Of a stretch of 64,000 bases of DNA, positions 53,210 to 60,590 are shown in pieces. The notes under the pieces are model-generated. The model saw only the letters and a list, made by a program, of their open reading frames with translations, did no database searches and had not been told where the DNA came from. The stretch lies in the NCBI RefSeq assembly GCF_020819555.1, contig NZ_JAJHJB010000014.1, positions 47,470-111,469 of the forward strand, given 5' to 3'. The position numbers and the translations under genes are program-made. Each line of letters starts with the position of its first letter. Position 1 is the first letter of the stretch. The DNA comes from Pelosinus baikalensis. Lineage in GTDB: Bacteria; Bacillota; Negativicutes; DSM-13327.

Positions 53210-53905
53210 TTGCTGGAGGAACTTAAAGTGCAAGTATGGGAAGCCAATTTAGAACTGCAAAAAAGAGGACTCGTCTTATATACTTGGGGTAATGCAAGCG
53301 GCTTTGACAAGGAAAGTGGATTGGTTGTCATTAAACCCAGCGGTGTTGAGTATGAGAAATTAGAACCCAAGGATATGGTAGTAGTGGATTTGGCAGGGAA
53401 CCAAGTGGAAGGGGGGCTTCGGCCTTCATCTGATACTCCCACTCATTTAGTGCTATATCGGGAATTTTCTGGTATTGGAGGCATTGTTCATACCCATTCT
53501 ACCTATGCTACGATTTGGTCCCAAGCCGGCAGAGGCATTCCAACATTTGGTACGACTCATGCAGATTATTTTTATGGTGAGGTCCCATGTACTCGTAAAT
53601 TAAAATCAGCGGAAGTCGAAGGACGCTATGAAGATGAAACCGGACACGTTATTGTAGAGACTATGAAGGGAAGAGTTCCTGTTCATGTTCCGGGAATTTT
53701 AGTAGCGAACCATGGCCCATTTTCCTGGGGGAAAGACGCTCATGAAGCTGTTTATCATAGCGTAGTATTAGAGGAGCTCGCTAAAATGGCTCTTCATACT
53801 TGTGCTTTAAATAAAGAAATTGAGGAGATTGATCAGGTGCTGCTTGATAAGCATTTTTTAAGAAAGCATGGAAAAAACGCCTATTATGGGCAAGGCGCAA
53901 TATGA
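53210..53905 (+). CDS. araD: L-ribulose-5-phosphate 4-epimerase family protein
   Basis: The 231-residue class II aldolase/epimerase starts at TTG behind AAAGGAGAGG. It has TWGNASGFDKESGL, IKPSGVEYEKL, the zinc ligands in VHTHSTYAT and a third His in VANHGPFSWG. AraD converts L-ribulose 5-phosphate to D-xylulose 5-phosphate, which could feed the transketolase of the neighbouring operon. Related aldolases act on fuculose or tetronate phosphates. The DxE-type differences cannot be judged by eye, so the epimerase assignment rests mainly on overall similarity. It overlaps the next gene by four bases. Confidence 0.85.
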   Translation: MLEELKVQVWEANLELQKRGLVLYTWGNASGFDKESGLVVIKPSGVEYEKLEPKDMVVVDLAGNQVEGGLRPSSDTPTHLVLYREFSGIGGIVHTHSTYATIWSQAGRGIPTFGTTHADYFYGEVPCTRKLKSAEVEGRYEDETGHVIVETMKGRVPVHVPGILVANHGPFSWGKDAHEAVYHSVVLEELAKMALHTCALNKEIEEIDQVLLDKHFLRKHGKNAYYGQGAI

Positions 53906-54972
53906 AAATCGTAGTAGTAGGAGATACCTTAGTAAGTGCTGACTATATGGAAGAACAAGCAAAAAGACTATTTCCAGGCATTGATAAAGAGATTGTAAAA
54001 TTTGATTGGGAAGTAACAACCAAAAAAGAATTTCAGAAAATCATTTTTGATTTAGAGAAAAATGGTTCCCGGGCGAGGGCGTTATCTGAGCCCATTATGA
54101 AAGAATTAGAAAGGGCAGAAATTTTTCTAGGCCACTTTGCCCCATTGTCAGAAGAGACATTGGACAATGCAAAGCAATTACAACTGATTGCTACATGCCG
54201 GGGCGGGGTAGAGCATATTGATGTAGAAGCGGCAACAAAGAGAAATATTCCTGTGGTTCACGTCATTCGAAATGCAGAGCCAGTAGCAGAGTTTACCCTT
54301 GGTCTAATCTTAAATGAATGCAGAAACATAACACGGAGTCATGAAGCTATCAAGAAAGGACTATGGCTCAAAACCTTTCCAAATAGTGCATTTACTACTG
54401 TTCTTTTAGAAAAGAAGATTGGTCTATTAGGATTAGGTGCTATTGGAAAGTTAGTTGCAAAAAAAATGAGCAATTTGGGGATTCAGGTGATTGCTCACGA
54501 CCCTTACATTACGAAAGATCAGTTGGAGCAAGAAGGCATTCAGATTGACTTAGTTTCTCTCAAGGAATTGTTTCAAGAAGCGGATATTGTATCATTACAT
54601 ATTCGATTAACAGATGAAACGGAAAGATTGGTAAATCTAAAATTGCTTTCTCTCATGAAGCCAAGTGCTTACCTGATTAATACAGCACGGGCTGGAATTT
54701 TAGATGAAGATGCTATTATCAAGGTCCTGCAAGAAAAGAAGATTGCAGGTGCAGCATTAGATGTCTTCTGGCAGGAGCCCATCCCCGAGGATCATCCCCT
54801 TTTAAAGCTGGAAAATGTAACGTTGACCTCCCACATAGCAGGAGATACCATCGATGCCATACCTAAGGCCCCCAAGTTATTAGTGAACGAGATGATTGCG
54901 TTCTTAGATCATGGAAAAAAAGATATGATAGTAAATTATAATCGTATCAATTGGAGGGGCTGGATGCCTTGA
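53902..54972 (+). CDS. NAD-dependent D-2-hydroxyacid dehydrogenase (SerA/PdxB-like)
   Basis: The 356-residue protein starts with ATGA overlap to araD. It has TCRGGVEHIDVEAATKR, the NAD-binding GLLGLGAIGKLVAKKM, the catalytic Arg in INTARAGILDEDAI, and Glu and His in LDVFWQEPIPEDHPL and LTSHIAGDT. This family reduces or oxidises D-2-hydroxyacids such as 3-phosphoglycerate or 4-phosphoerythronate. As the last gene of a polyol-PTS operon it may handle an acid side product. The substrate is unknown. No ACT domain is present. Confidence 0.88.
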   Translation: MKIVVVGDTLVSADYMEEQAKRLFPGIDKEIVKFDWEVTTKKEFQKIIFDLEKNGSRARALSEPIMKELERAEIFLGHFAPLSEETLDNAKQLQLIATCRGGVEHIDVEAATKRNIPVVHVIRNAEPVAEFTLGLILNECRNITRSHEAIKKGLWLKTFPNSAFTTVLLEKKIGLLGLGAIGKLVAKKMSNLGIQVIAHDPYITKDQLEQEGIQIDLVSLKELFQEADIVSLHIRLTDETERLVNLKLLSLMKPSAYLINTARAGILDEDAIIKVLQEKKIAGAALDVFWQEPIPEDHPLLKLENVTLTSHIAGDTIDAIPKAPKLLVNEMIAFLDHGKKDMIVNYNRINWRGWMP

Positions 54973-54996
54973 AGAAAGTAGATGTAATAAAGCCTT

Positions 54997-55120
54997 TTGA
55001 ACCGCAAAGACGCAAAGGGTTTTAGTGATCTTTTTGTGTTCCCCTTTGTGTGCCGCGTTAGCGGCATTGTGCCTTTGTGGTTCGTAAAATCTTATGTGTT
55101 TCCCTTACAAAACTTGTACG
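54997..55120 (-). repeat. AACCACAAAG palindromic repeat, inverted
   Basis: The plus strand reads GAACCGCAAAGACGCAAAGG, then CCCCTTTGTGTGCCGC, GCGGCATTGTGCC, TTTGTGGTTC and ends with CCCTTACAAAACTTGTACG, the reverse of the family head. It is the inverted orientation, at the 3' end of the second PTS operon. Confidence 0.85.
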
Positions 55121-55155
55121 TTCTATACTTATAAGAAAAACTTGAGGTTTCCTTT

Positions 55156-55220
55156 TGTCATTGCGAACAGAGTGAAGCAATCTCCAGCAGGGGATTGCTT
55201 TGCCCTGCTCGCAATGACAG
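55156..55220. repeat. TCATTGCGA palindromic repeat
   Basis: TGTCATTGCGA at the left and TCGCAATGACA at the right flank GAAGCAATCTCC and GGGATTGCTTTGC. This is the TCATTGCGAG-type palindromic repeat seen widely among bacteria. It stands alone between two other features here. Confidence 0.75.
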
Positions 55221-55231
55221 ATTGATATTAT

Positions 55232-55273
55232 TTTAAAAAAATAAGGGGGCGAAGAAATCATTCTTCGCCCCTC
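55232..55273 (-). terminator. Terminator of the 62-residue gene, minus strand
   Basis: On the minus strand, GAGGGGCGAAGAA pairs with TTCTTCGCCCCC, followed by TTATTTTTTT. Confidence 0.85.
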
Positions 55274-55295
55274 TAAACTCATAGCATTCTGAAGT

Positions 55296-55484
55296 TTATA
55301 TTTGTTCTCCACGGTCATAAGTATAATCAAATTCTACATTGGAAATGTTGTTTGATACAATGGGATCTCTTACTGGATCGGGCAATAATGTGTAATCCTT
55401 TTGAGAGTAGGATTTCATAAATCTAGGCTTTTGTTCGAAAAAACCTCTTTTATTGGGAGCATAGGCAGGCTTACTTTTTTTCAT
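55296..55484 (-). CDS. Small protein of unknown function, 62 residues
   Basis: The short product is Pro-, Tyr- and Lys-rich (APNKRGFFEQKPRF and DYTLLPDPVRDPIV), with no membrane helix, cysteine or signal peptide. It is supported by an AAGGAGGT ribosome site (about 13 bases before the ATG) and by a strong minus-strand terminator 24 bases after the stop. I do not recognise the family. It lies between the AraD/dehydrogenase operon end and the IS605-like fragment. Confidence 0.6.
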   Translation of the reverse strand: MKKSKPAYAPNKRGFFEQKPRFMKSYSQKDYTLLPDPVRDPIVSNNISNVEFDYTYDRGEQI

Positions 55485-55584
55485 AATAAATAATATACCT
55501 CCTTGATGATTACGTGTTTACCTGAAAAAAATTAGTCTTCATTATGAATAGTGTGCCACGTAATAAGAGAACTATTTATCCGAT

Positions 55585-55699
55585 GACTAAACCGCTCTAA
55601 AACTCCCATCTCCAATAAGTGGGAGTTAAGAGCAGCTAAGTCCCTGGATAAGTGCGACTAAGATTCAGGTGGAGTTAAAACCCATCTGAATCAAGTCTT
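55585..55699 (-). mobile_element. Solo IS200/IS605-type right-end or omega-RNA-like fragment
   Basis: On the minus strand: GATTCAGATGGG with its partner CCACCTGAATC, then TTAGTCGCACTTATCC, GGGACTTAGCTGCTCTTAA, and a final AACTCCCA...TGGGAGTT hairpin followed by TTTAGAGCGGTT. This succession resembles the 3' region of tnpB-carrying IS200/IS605 elements in Firmicutes. No tnpA or tnpB frame lies beside it. Recognition is by pattern memory. Confidence 0.5.
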
Positions 55700-55706
55700 C
55701 TTTATC

Positions 55707-56441
55707 TTATGAAAAAATGATTTCTTGCCCTTTGTGACTAATTTCGGTTGTAGTGATTCCTAGTATTTTAGCTTTTTGAGCAAAAGCTTTACTGGCACCG
55801 TAATCCTTGCCGAAATGCATAGGCAGTAATAATTTGGGATTGACTTTCGCAGCAAAATATTCTGCACCCATAGAATAGGCTTCTTCTAGACGACGGTCTA
55901 CAGGGAAGAACGCAACATCTACTTTTTTACCCTCTATTTTTTCCATTTCCGCTTTAAAGATTTTCTCGGCATATTTTCGCTCGTCTTTTGCCTCTCCCGA
56001 CCAATGCCACCAGTTCAAATCTCCTGCGTGGAAAATGGATATACCATCTGCCTGTATGAGAAAGGATATGCCTTGGTCTGTGGAGCCAAAGGTTTCAATG
56101 ACGATGTTATCAACTGTCAATTCTTCATATGCAGAAACAATATGGAAGTGTAGGCTATCACTCTTAACCTGTATATCACTGCTGAGTATGTAATGAATAT
56201 TAGGGTTGTCTTTTCCCCATTTTAGTATAGTTGGATCAAAGTGATCAGCATGGGCATGAGAAGAAAACACCATTACATTTTTTTTGTTCTTTAGAAATTC
56301 GCTGGTAATCACTCCATCAGCGATACTACGTTTATTACCGGAAAAAGGCTGATAATAATCGAAAATAATAAAATGATTTGCAGTTTCCACAGCATAGCCG
56401 CTATGGAATAAGTAAGTAATTTTTGCTTTCGAAGGATTCAT
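55707..56441 (-). CDS. Metallo-beta-lactamase-fold hydrolase (UlaG-like)
   Basis: ATG 56441 follows GAGGTG by six bases, and the GTG three codons earlier overlaps that site. The 244-residue protein has the MBL metal motif SSHAHADHFD (H-x-H-x-D-H), a third ligand in FHAGDLNWWHW, and a late His in LPMHFGKDY. This resembles L-ascorbate-6-phosphate lactonase relatives and other MBL hydrolases of unknown substrate. There is no signal peptide. A hairpin-containing IS605-like end lies immediately behind it. No clear operon partner is visible. Confidence 0.88.
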   Translation of the reverse strand: MNPSKAKITYLFHSGYAVETANHFIIFDYYQPFSGNKRSIADGVITSEFLKNKKNVMVFSSHAHADHFDPTILKWGKDNPNIHYILSSDIQVKSDSLHFHIVSAYEELTVDNIVIETFGSTDQGISFLIQADGISIFHAGDLNWWHWSGEAKDERKYAEKIFKAEMEKIEGKKVDVAFFPVDRRLEEAYSMGAEYFAAKVNPKLLLPMHFGKDYGASKAFAQKAKILGITTTEISHKGQEIIFS

Positions 56442-56547
56442 TTTATTCACCTCATAGTATTTTTTATTACGATAACCGTTTTAAAAGTCATTACAAGAGT
56501 ATTCATCTGCTTTTAAAATCATTATAGCATTAGTCCTGTTATTTTAG

Positions 56548-56591
56548 AAATGAAGAAGCTGTTACGAAAATATCATAACAGCTCTTCATTT
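56548..56591 (-). terminator. Terminator after the permease pseudogene
   Basis: On the minus strand AATGAAGAGCTGTTATGA pairs with TCGTAACAGCTTCTTCATT, then a T-containing tail. The plus strand also ends in Ts, so it may serve both directions. Confidence 0.7.
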
Positions 56592-58043
56592 TTAGTTTGA
56601 AATTGTCTTAGTATCTTTCCGATTACTCCATTTAGCGATTGAAGGCAGTATGAGCCCTAAGCCTAAAAGGACAAAAGGTGTCAATAAATTAAGGAACAAT
56701 TGGAAATACCATTGTGAGGTATAAAGCTGCACGCCTTTCGGGAACATACCCATGATACAGGCGAAGGCGGTAAAGAGGAAACACCATAAGCCAATCGCCC
56801 TTGCTAAGAAAGAATTTTTCAAAAAGGTATAATCGGAAGAAAATTGACCGATAAGGCGACGAACTGCTATATATGCTGCGAATACCCATAGATAGCGAAG
56901 CGGCATTACGATAGAGTTTAAATCGAGTAACCAGTTATAGAGATCATTCATATTACCAATTCCCAGTGCGGGAATGATAATAATGATACCGACTAATACC
57001 GCCGTCATTTTATAGCCATTAATTGGTGCACCATACTTATTGGTTTTGCTTAAGACATTAGGAATGTATTTGGAATCGGTTTCTGCTAACAATACTTTAA
57101 GTGGTGCATCAATTGAAAATATCAATGCAGAGGTATGGGTAAGAAAGTTTGTAATTGCATATAAAACAAGGAATAAGTTGCCAACGCCATAATATTCTCT
57201 TAATAGTTTGAAAGCATAATATGGACCATTCATTTTTAAGTCTTTTGGAATATTATTAGAATCAAACATCATGCCCATGGCAAGTGAACCTAAAAGTGCC
57301 GAGAGGGCAACTAAAACTGCTAAAATAATCATGGCTCTAGGGAATTCTTTACTTGCATTGAAAGTGTTTTTTACATAAGGCGAGATCTTTTCACATCCGC
57401 CTACTGCAAAAACCAGCATGGAGATAGTGGTAAAGTAGGTAAAGTCAAAATTGGGGATAAAGGTATGTAAGCTTAAATCTGTGGTTGCTATGGGAACTCC
57501 TCTAAGAGAAGGGGCTGCCAGCATTAAGAGTACATACATAAATGACATGATTAGCGTTGAAGTGCCAGCAACCATGCCTATGCGTTTTAAGGATGTAATA
57601 CCTCGAGATGCAATCCACATAAAAAAGAGGAATAAAACCAATGTTGTAAGCTGTAATACCATGGGAGTGAATGTTTTAATAAAAGTTCCGTTTTGATATA
57701 CACTCCAGCCTAAGGCAATTAAAATTTGCTGTGGCTTTTGGGCAAGATAGGGAACATGTACTACCCAATAAGTTCAGCCAGCTAAATAGGCAAGCAATGG
57801 TCCCATAGTAGAAGCAACCCAGGTACTAACGCCTGCCTTACCTTCTTGAAATGTCGAACCCATTTCTCCTACCATGAGTACGTAAGGAACAAAGTAAAAT
57901 GAAATAATGAGTATCCACGAAACAATAACTGTGAGTCCTTGGTTGGCATAGTTATTAACCACATTGCCAAAACCCCAAACCATGACAAAAACCATAAGTG
58001 CAAGATTATACCATCGGAGTTTTTTTGCATCATCTTGGGTCAT
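56592..58043 (-). pseudogene. YjeM-like amino-acid permease interrupted by an in-frame TGA
   Basis: Starting at ATG 58043 behind TAGGAGAG, the frame gives an APC-family permease (KLRWYNLALMVFVMVWGFGN) up to LLAYLAG, then a TGA at 57776-57774. Reading straight on in the same frame gives TYWVVHVPYLAQKPQ and the rest, with about ten more helices, ending 56592. E. coli YjeM has a Trp at this point, so a TGG to TGA change explains the stop. Total length, 483 residues, fits the family. The downstream ATG at 57662 would give an N-truncated protein. No selenocysteine context is apparent. Confidence 0.85.
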
Positions 58044-58061
58044 ATATAAATCTCTCCTACG

Positions 58062-58086
58062 AATTGTCTTCTCTGAGAAGACAATT
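58062..58086. repeat. Perfect 12-bp inverted repeat next to the permease start
   Basis: AATTGTCTTCTC-T-GAGAAGACAATT lies 18 bases upstream of the permease ATG, just before its ribosome site. It could be an operator or an mRNA hairpin. Confidence 0.55.
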
Positions 58087-58111
58087 AATTCTATCATTCT
58101 TTTAGAAAGGA

Positions 58112-58142
58112 GGCAATCAGTCTTAAATTTAGGACTGATTGC
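58112..58142 (-). repeat. Upstream hairpin in the permease leader
   Basis: On the minus strand, GCAATCAGTC pairs with GACTGATTGC around a nine-base AT loop, followed by CTCCTTTCT. Together with the repeat at 58062 it makes a two-hairpin leader, which might attenuate the permease. Confidence 0.5.
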
Positions 58143-58266
58143 GTTGGAATTATTTGAGCCTGTGGAAGGAAACTCAAGTTTTTTATAGTAAAACAATTAT
58201 AACAAATATAGATTCCAAAAAGATTAGATTAAGGTAATAAATTCACTAATAGTACACTGTAGATGG

Positions 58267-58295
58267 AAAATACGTCCTATATATGGACGTATTTT
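58267..58295. repeat. Perfect 11-bp inverted repeat in the permease to DJ-1 gap
   Basis: AAAATACGTCC and GGACGTATTTT are separated by seven bases. It may be an operator or a weak bidirectional terminator. Nothing else is visible between 58200 and 58316. Confidence 0.5.
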
Positions 58296-58316
58296 AATGG
58301 ATAAAAATATGAGATA

Positions 58317-58360
58317 TTTAAAAAATAAAGGTATCAGCATACTACTACTGATACCTTCTA
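58317..58360 (-). terminator. Terminator of the DJ-1 gene, minus strand
   Basis: On the minus strand AAGGTATCAG pairs with CTGATACCTT around a ten-base loop, followed by TATTTTTTAA. Confidence 0.85.
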
Positions 58361-58365
58361 CTGAA

Positions 58366-58935
58366 TTAAATTGTAATCTGAGCACCTAACAAGTCAACAA
58401 AAGCTTTGAGCCAAGCAGGATGATTAGGCCATGCTTGAGCGGTGACTAATTTGCCGCAGGTGACAACAGGCTGATCTTGCCAAGTGGCTCCGGCCAGACG
58501 GCATTCTGCTGAGCATGCAGGGTAAGAGGTAACATTGCGATTAGATAATACATCAGCAGCAGCGAGGAGCTGCGTACCATGGCAAACAGCGGCAACAGGT
58601 TTATCTGCTGTGAAAAATGCTTGAACAATGGTAATGCTTTCATCATACATTCTAATATATTCAGGTGCCCGTCCGCCTGGAATGACGAGACCTACATAAT
58701 CATCGGGATTTACATCAGCAGCTGCTATATCTACAGGGATACGATGACCGGTTAATTCGATATAGGTATCTAGATTAACAAAATCATGCACGACTAGCTG
58801 TAATGTATCACCAGCTTTTTTGTTTGGAGCGGCGACATCCACTTGATAGCCTAGCATCATTAATGCCTGTTGAGGTACTTTCACTTCATAGTCTTCTGCA
58901 CAGTCACCCGTTAACAATAAGATCTTTTTTGTCAT
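58366..58935 (-). CDS. DJ-1/PfpI family protein
   Basis: The 189-residue protein has the PfpI/DJ-1 features ILLLTGDCAEDYEV, VGLVIPGGRAPEYIR with the conserved Glu, and the nucleophile-elbow Cys in AAVCHGTQLL. Members act as proteases, chaperones, deglycases or hydratases, and this branch is not assigned. The ATG follows GGAGG. It is the last of the minus-strand run eutN-corA-DJ-1, and 80 bases separate it from corA, so it is possibly in one operon. A terminator follows. Confidence 0.92.
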   Translation of the reverse strand: MTKKILLLTGDCAEDYEVKVPQQALMMLGYQVDVAAPNKKAGDTLQLVVHDFVNLDTYIELTGHRIPVDIAAADVNPDDYVGLVIPGGRAPEYIRMYDESITIVQAFFTADKPVAAVCHGTQLLAAADVLSNRNVTSYPACSAECRLAGATWQDQPVVTCGKLVTAQAWPNHPAWLKAFVDLLGAQITI

Positions 58936-59015
58936 GATTGTAAAACCTCCTTTTTGATTACCACAGACGTTCTAGATCATAAGCTATCTTTCCTGCATAC
59001 ATCATTCCGTTCTGA

Positions 59016-59966
59016 TTAAAATATTCCTTTTTTTCTAAGATAAAGACCAGCGCAGCAGCTTGTAGTAAGGGCAAGAAGTAAAACGAGCCAAAAACCTATC
59101 GTTGTATCATCTCCAGGTACAGGCAGGGTCATACTCCAAAAGCTTGAAATCATCGTTGGAATAGAGACTAAGATCGTTGCGGAAGCCAAGAATTTCATAA
59201 TATGATTTAGATTGTTATTGATAACAGAAGAAAAGGCATCCATCATACTGCTTAGAATTTCACTATATGTCCGCACGAGTTCCAATGCCCGTTTATTTTC
59301 AATAATAACACTTTCTAAGACATCTTCATCCTCTTCGTGCATTTGCAGCAAATGGCGCATTTGAGGGTTCGAACGCATACGAAGTATCGTCTCAGCCACA
59401 ATTACATTGCCACGCAGGGCAGCGGTAAAATAGGTGAGCCCTTTTTCCAAATCAAGGAGCTGAAATACTTCTTCGTTCGTTGTAGATTTACGCAGGCTAA
59501 GTTCAATCTCATCGGTCCGCCTGCGGATTTTGCGTATGTACTTTAAAAATACCGTATCTGCATGATATAAGATTTGAAAGAAGAAGTGAGTTCTCTTAGC
59601 TGTATCGAATAAGAATCGGCTACTATCGTTATGCTCAGGGAGTATCTGCACCAAATCATTACATATGGTGATAGTTGTATGTGGGGTTAGTATAATACTA
59701 AGAGGAGAGGTTTCATAACGATCCTCACCGCGAGAAAGAGGTACGTGAATAATAGCAAGAATACAGTTCTGTCCCACGATGATCCGAGGACAGTCATCTT
59801 CATCAATTGCAAAGCGAAAAAAGTATTCGGGAATTTGAGCTGCAGCTGACAGTTGTAAGATTTCTTCTGCTGTTGGGTCAATGAGTTTTATCCAAACTCC
59901 TCTTTCAGAAGGGTCCCATGGAACTTCCTGGAGTTTGTCTTGCAATGTTTTGTAGGTTGTCAGCAT
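59016..59966 (-). CDS. CorA-like divalent-cation transporter without GMN motif
   Basis: The 316-residue protein has the CorA plan: an N-terminal alpha/beta funnel part, the long stalk helix (about 150-245, with SSMMDAFSSVINNNLNHIMKF at its end, broken here by numbering only), and two C-terminal helices. The loop between the helices, where CorA has Gly-Met-Asn, reads SSFWSMTLPVPGDD, so the filter Gly and Asn are replaced. That suggests altered ion selectivity or a non-magnesium role. It begins 12 bases after the EutN-like gene in the same direction. Confidence 0.85.
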   Translation of the reverse strand: MLTTYKTLQDKLQEVPWDPSERGVWIKLIDPTAEEILQLSAAAQIPEYFFRFAIDEDDCPRIIVGQNCILAIIHVPLSRGEDRYETSPLSIILTPHTTITICNDLVQILPEHNDSSRFLFDTAKRTHFFFQILYHADTVFLKYIRKIRRRTDEIELSLRKSTTNEEVFQLLDLEKGLTYFTAALRGNVIVAETILRMRSNPQMRHLLQMHEEDEDVLESVIIENKRALELVRTYSEILSSMMDAFSSVINNNLNHIMKFLASATILVSIPTMISSFWSMTLPVPGDDTTIGFWLVLLLALTTSCCAGLYLRKKGIF

Positions 59967-59978
59967 ATTCTTCTCCTA

Positions 59979-60281
59979 TTAGCCTTTTTGCACCCAATAT
60001 TGTGCTTTAGAAATACCTTCTAAATCGATATTTTCTACAATTCCGACAATGGCTGCGTCAACTGCACTATTGTCGTTGTTCATTACCCGTCGTGCAGAGC
60101 TTCCAGTAGATACTAACACTGTATCGCTATTGCCTGCTCCTACAGTATCTACTGCAACTTGCAGGCTGATGGTGTTCATTCCGTCTAAATTTAAGGGTTG
60201 AACCACTAACAACTTATTACCAATTAAACTTTCATTTTTGGTCGGGGCTACAACTGTTCCTACCACTTTGCCAAGCCACAT
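59979..60281 (-). CDS. EutN/CcmL-family microcompartment vertex protein
   Basis: The 100-residue protein opens MWLGKVVGTVVAPTKNESL and contains LLVVQPL, VDTVGAGNSDTVLV and SARRVM, the defining blocks of the pentameric BMC-P shell protein. Such proteins close the corners of bacterial microcompartments. No hexameric BMC shell gene or aldehyde dehydrogenase is visible in the window, so it is an orphan, co-transcribed with an atypical CorA and near an iron-dependent alcohol dehydrogenase. The ATG follows GGGAGGAAA. Confidence 0.9.
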   Translation of the reverse strand: MWLGKVVGTVVAPTKNESLIGNKLLVVQPLNLDGMNTISLQVAVDTVGAGNSDTVLVSTGSSARRVMNNDNSAVDAAIVGIVENIDLEGISKAQYWVQKG

Positions 60282-60453
60282 AAAATTTCCTCCCAGTCCT
60301 TTTTCGATTTAGTCTTTTCCTTATCTATTGTCTTTATTGGATAAAAGATTACAATTCCCTTTGTATTATTTTGTGTCACCATGGAATATTATTGTTTTGC
60401 AATTATGAACATAAAAGGGATTACATTGGAAATGATATTTTTACAAGTATGAG

Positions 60454-60582
60454 TTTTTTAAGGAGAACGCTGAACAGCAGAGAGCACAGAGGAGAGTACT
60501 TTTTTTACCCTATCTATCTTTTCTCTGTGTTCTCTGCGCCTCTGTGGTTCAATTATGTTTTATATTTTTAAAGGGAGGCGAG
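60454..60582 (+). repeat. CACAGAG-type palindromic repeat
   Basis: AAGGAGAACGCTGAACAGC, AGAGAGCACAGAGGAGAG, then CTATCTATCTTTTCTCTGTG, TTCTCTGCGCC, TCTGTGGTTCAATTATG and TTTTTAAAGGGAGGCG. It has the same tail as the CACAAAG family, with arms using CACAGAG, as at 24260. Confidence 0.8.
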
Positions 60583-60590
60583 TATTTTCC

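Noticed and set aside
57774..57776. The permease TGA as a selenocysteine codon
   Set aside because: The family has Trp at this site and no redox function is expected. No SECIS-like hairpin follows directly, so nonsense mutation is simpler.
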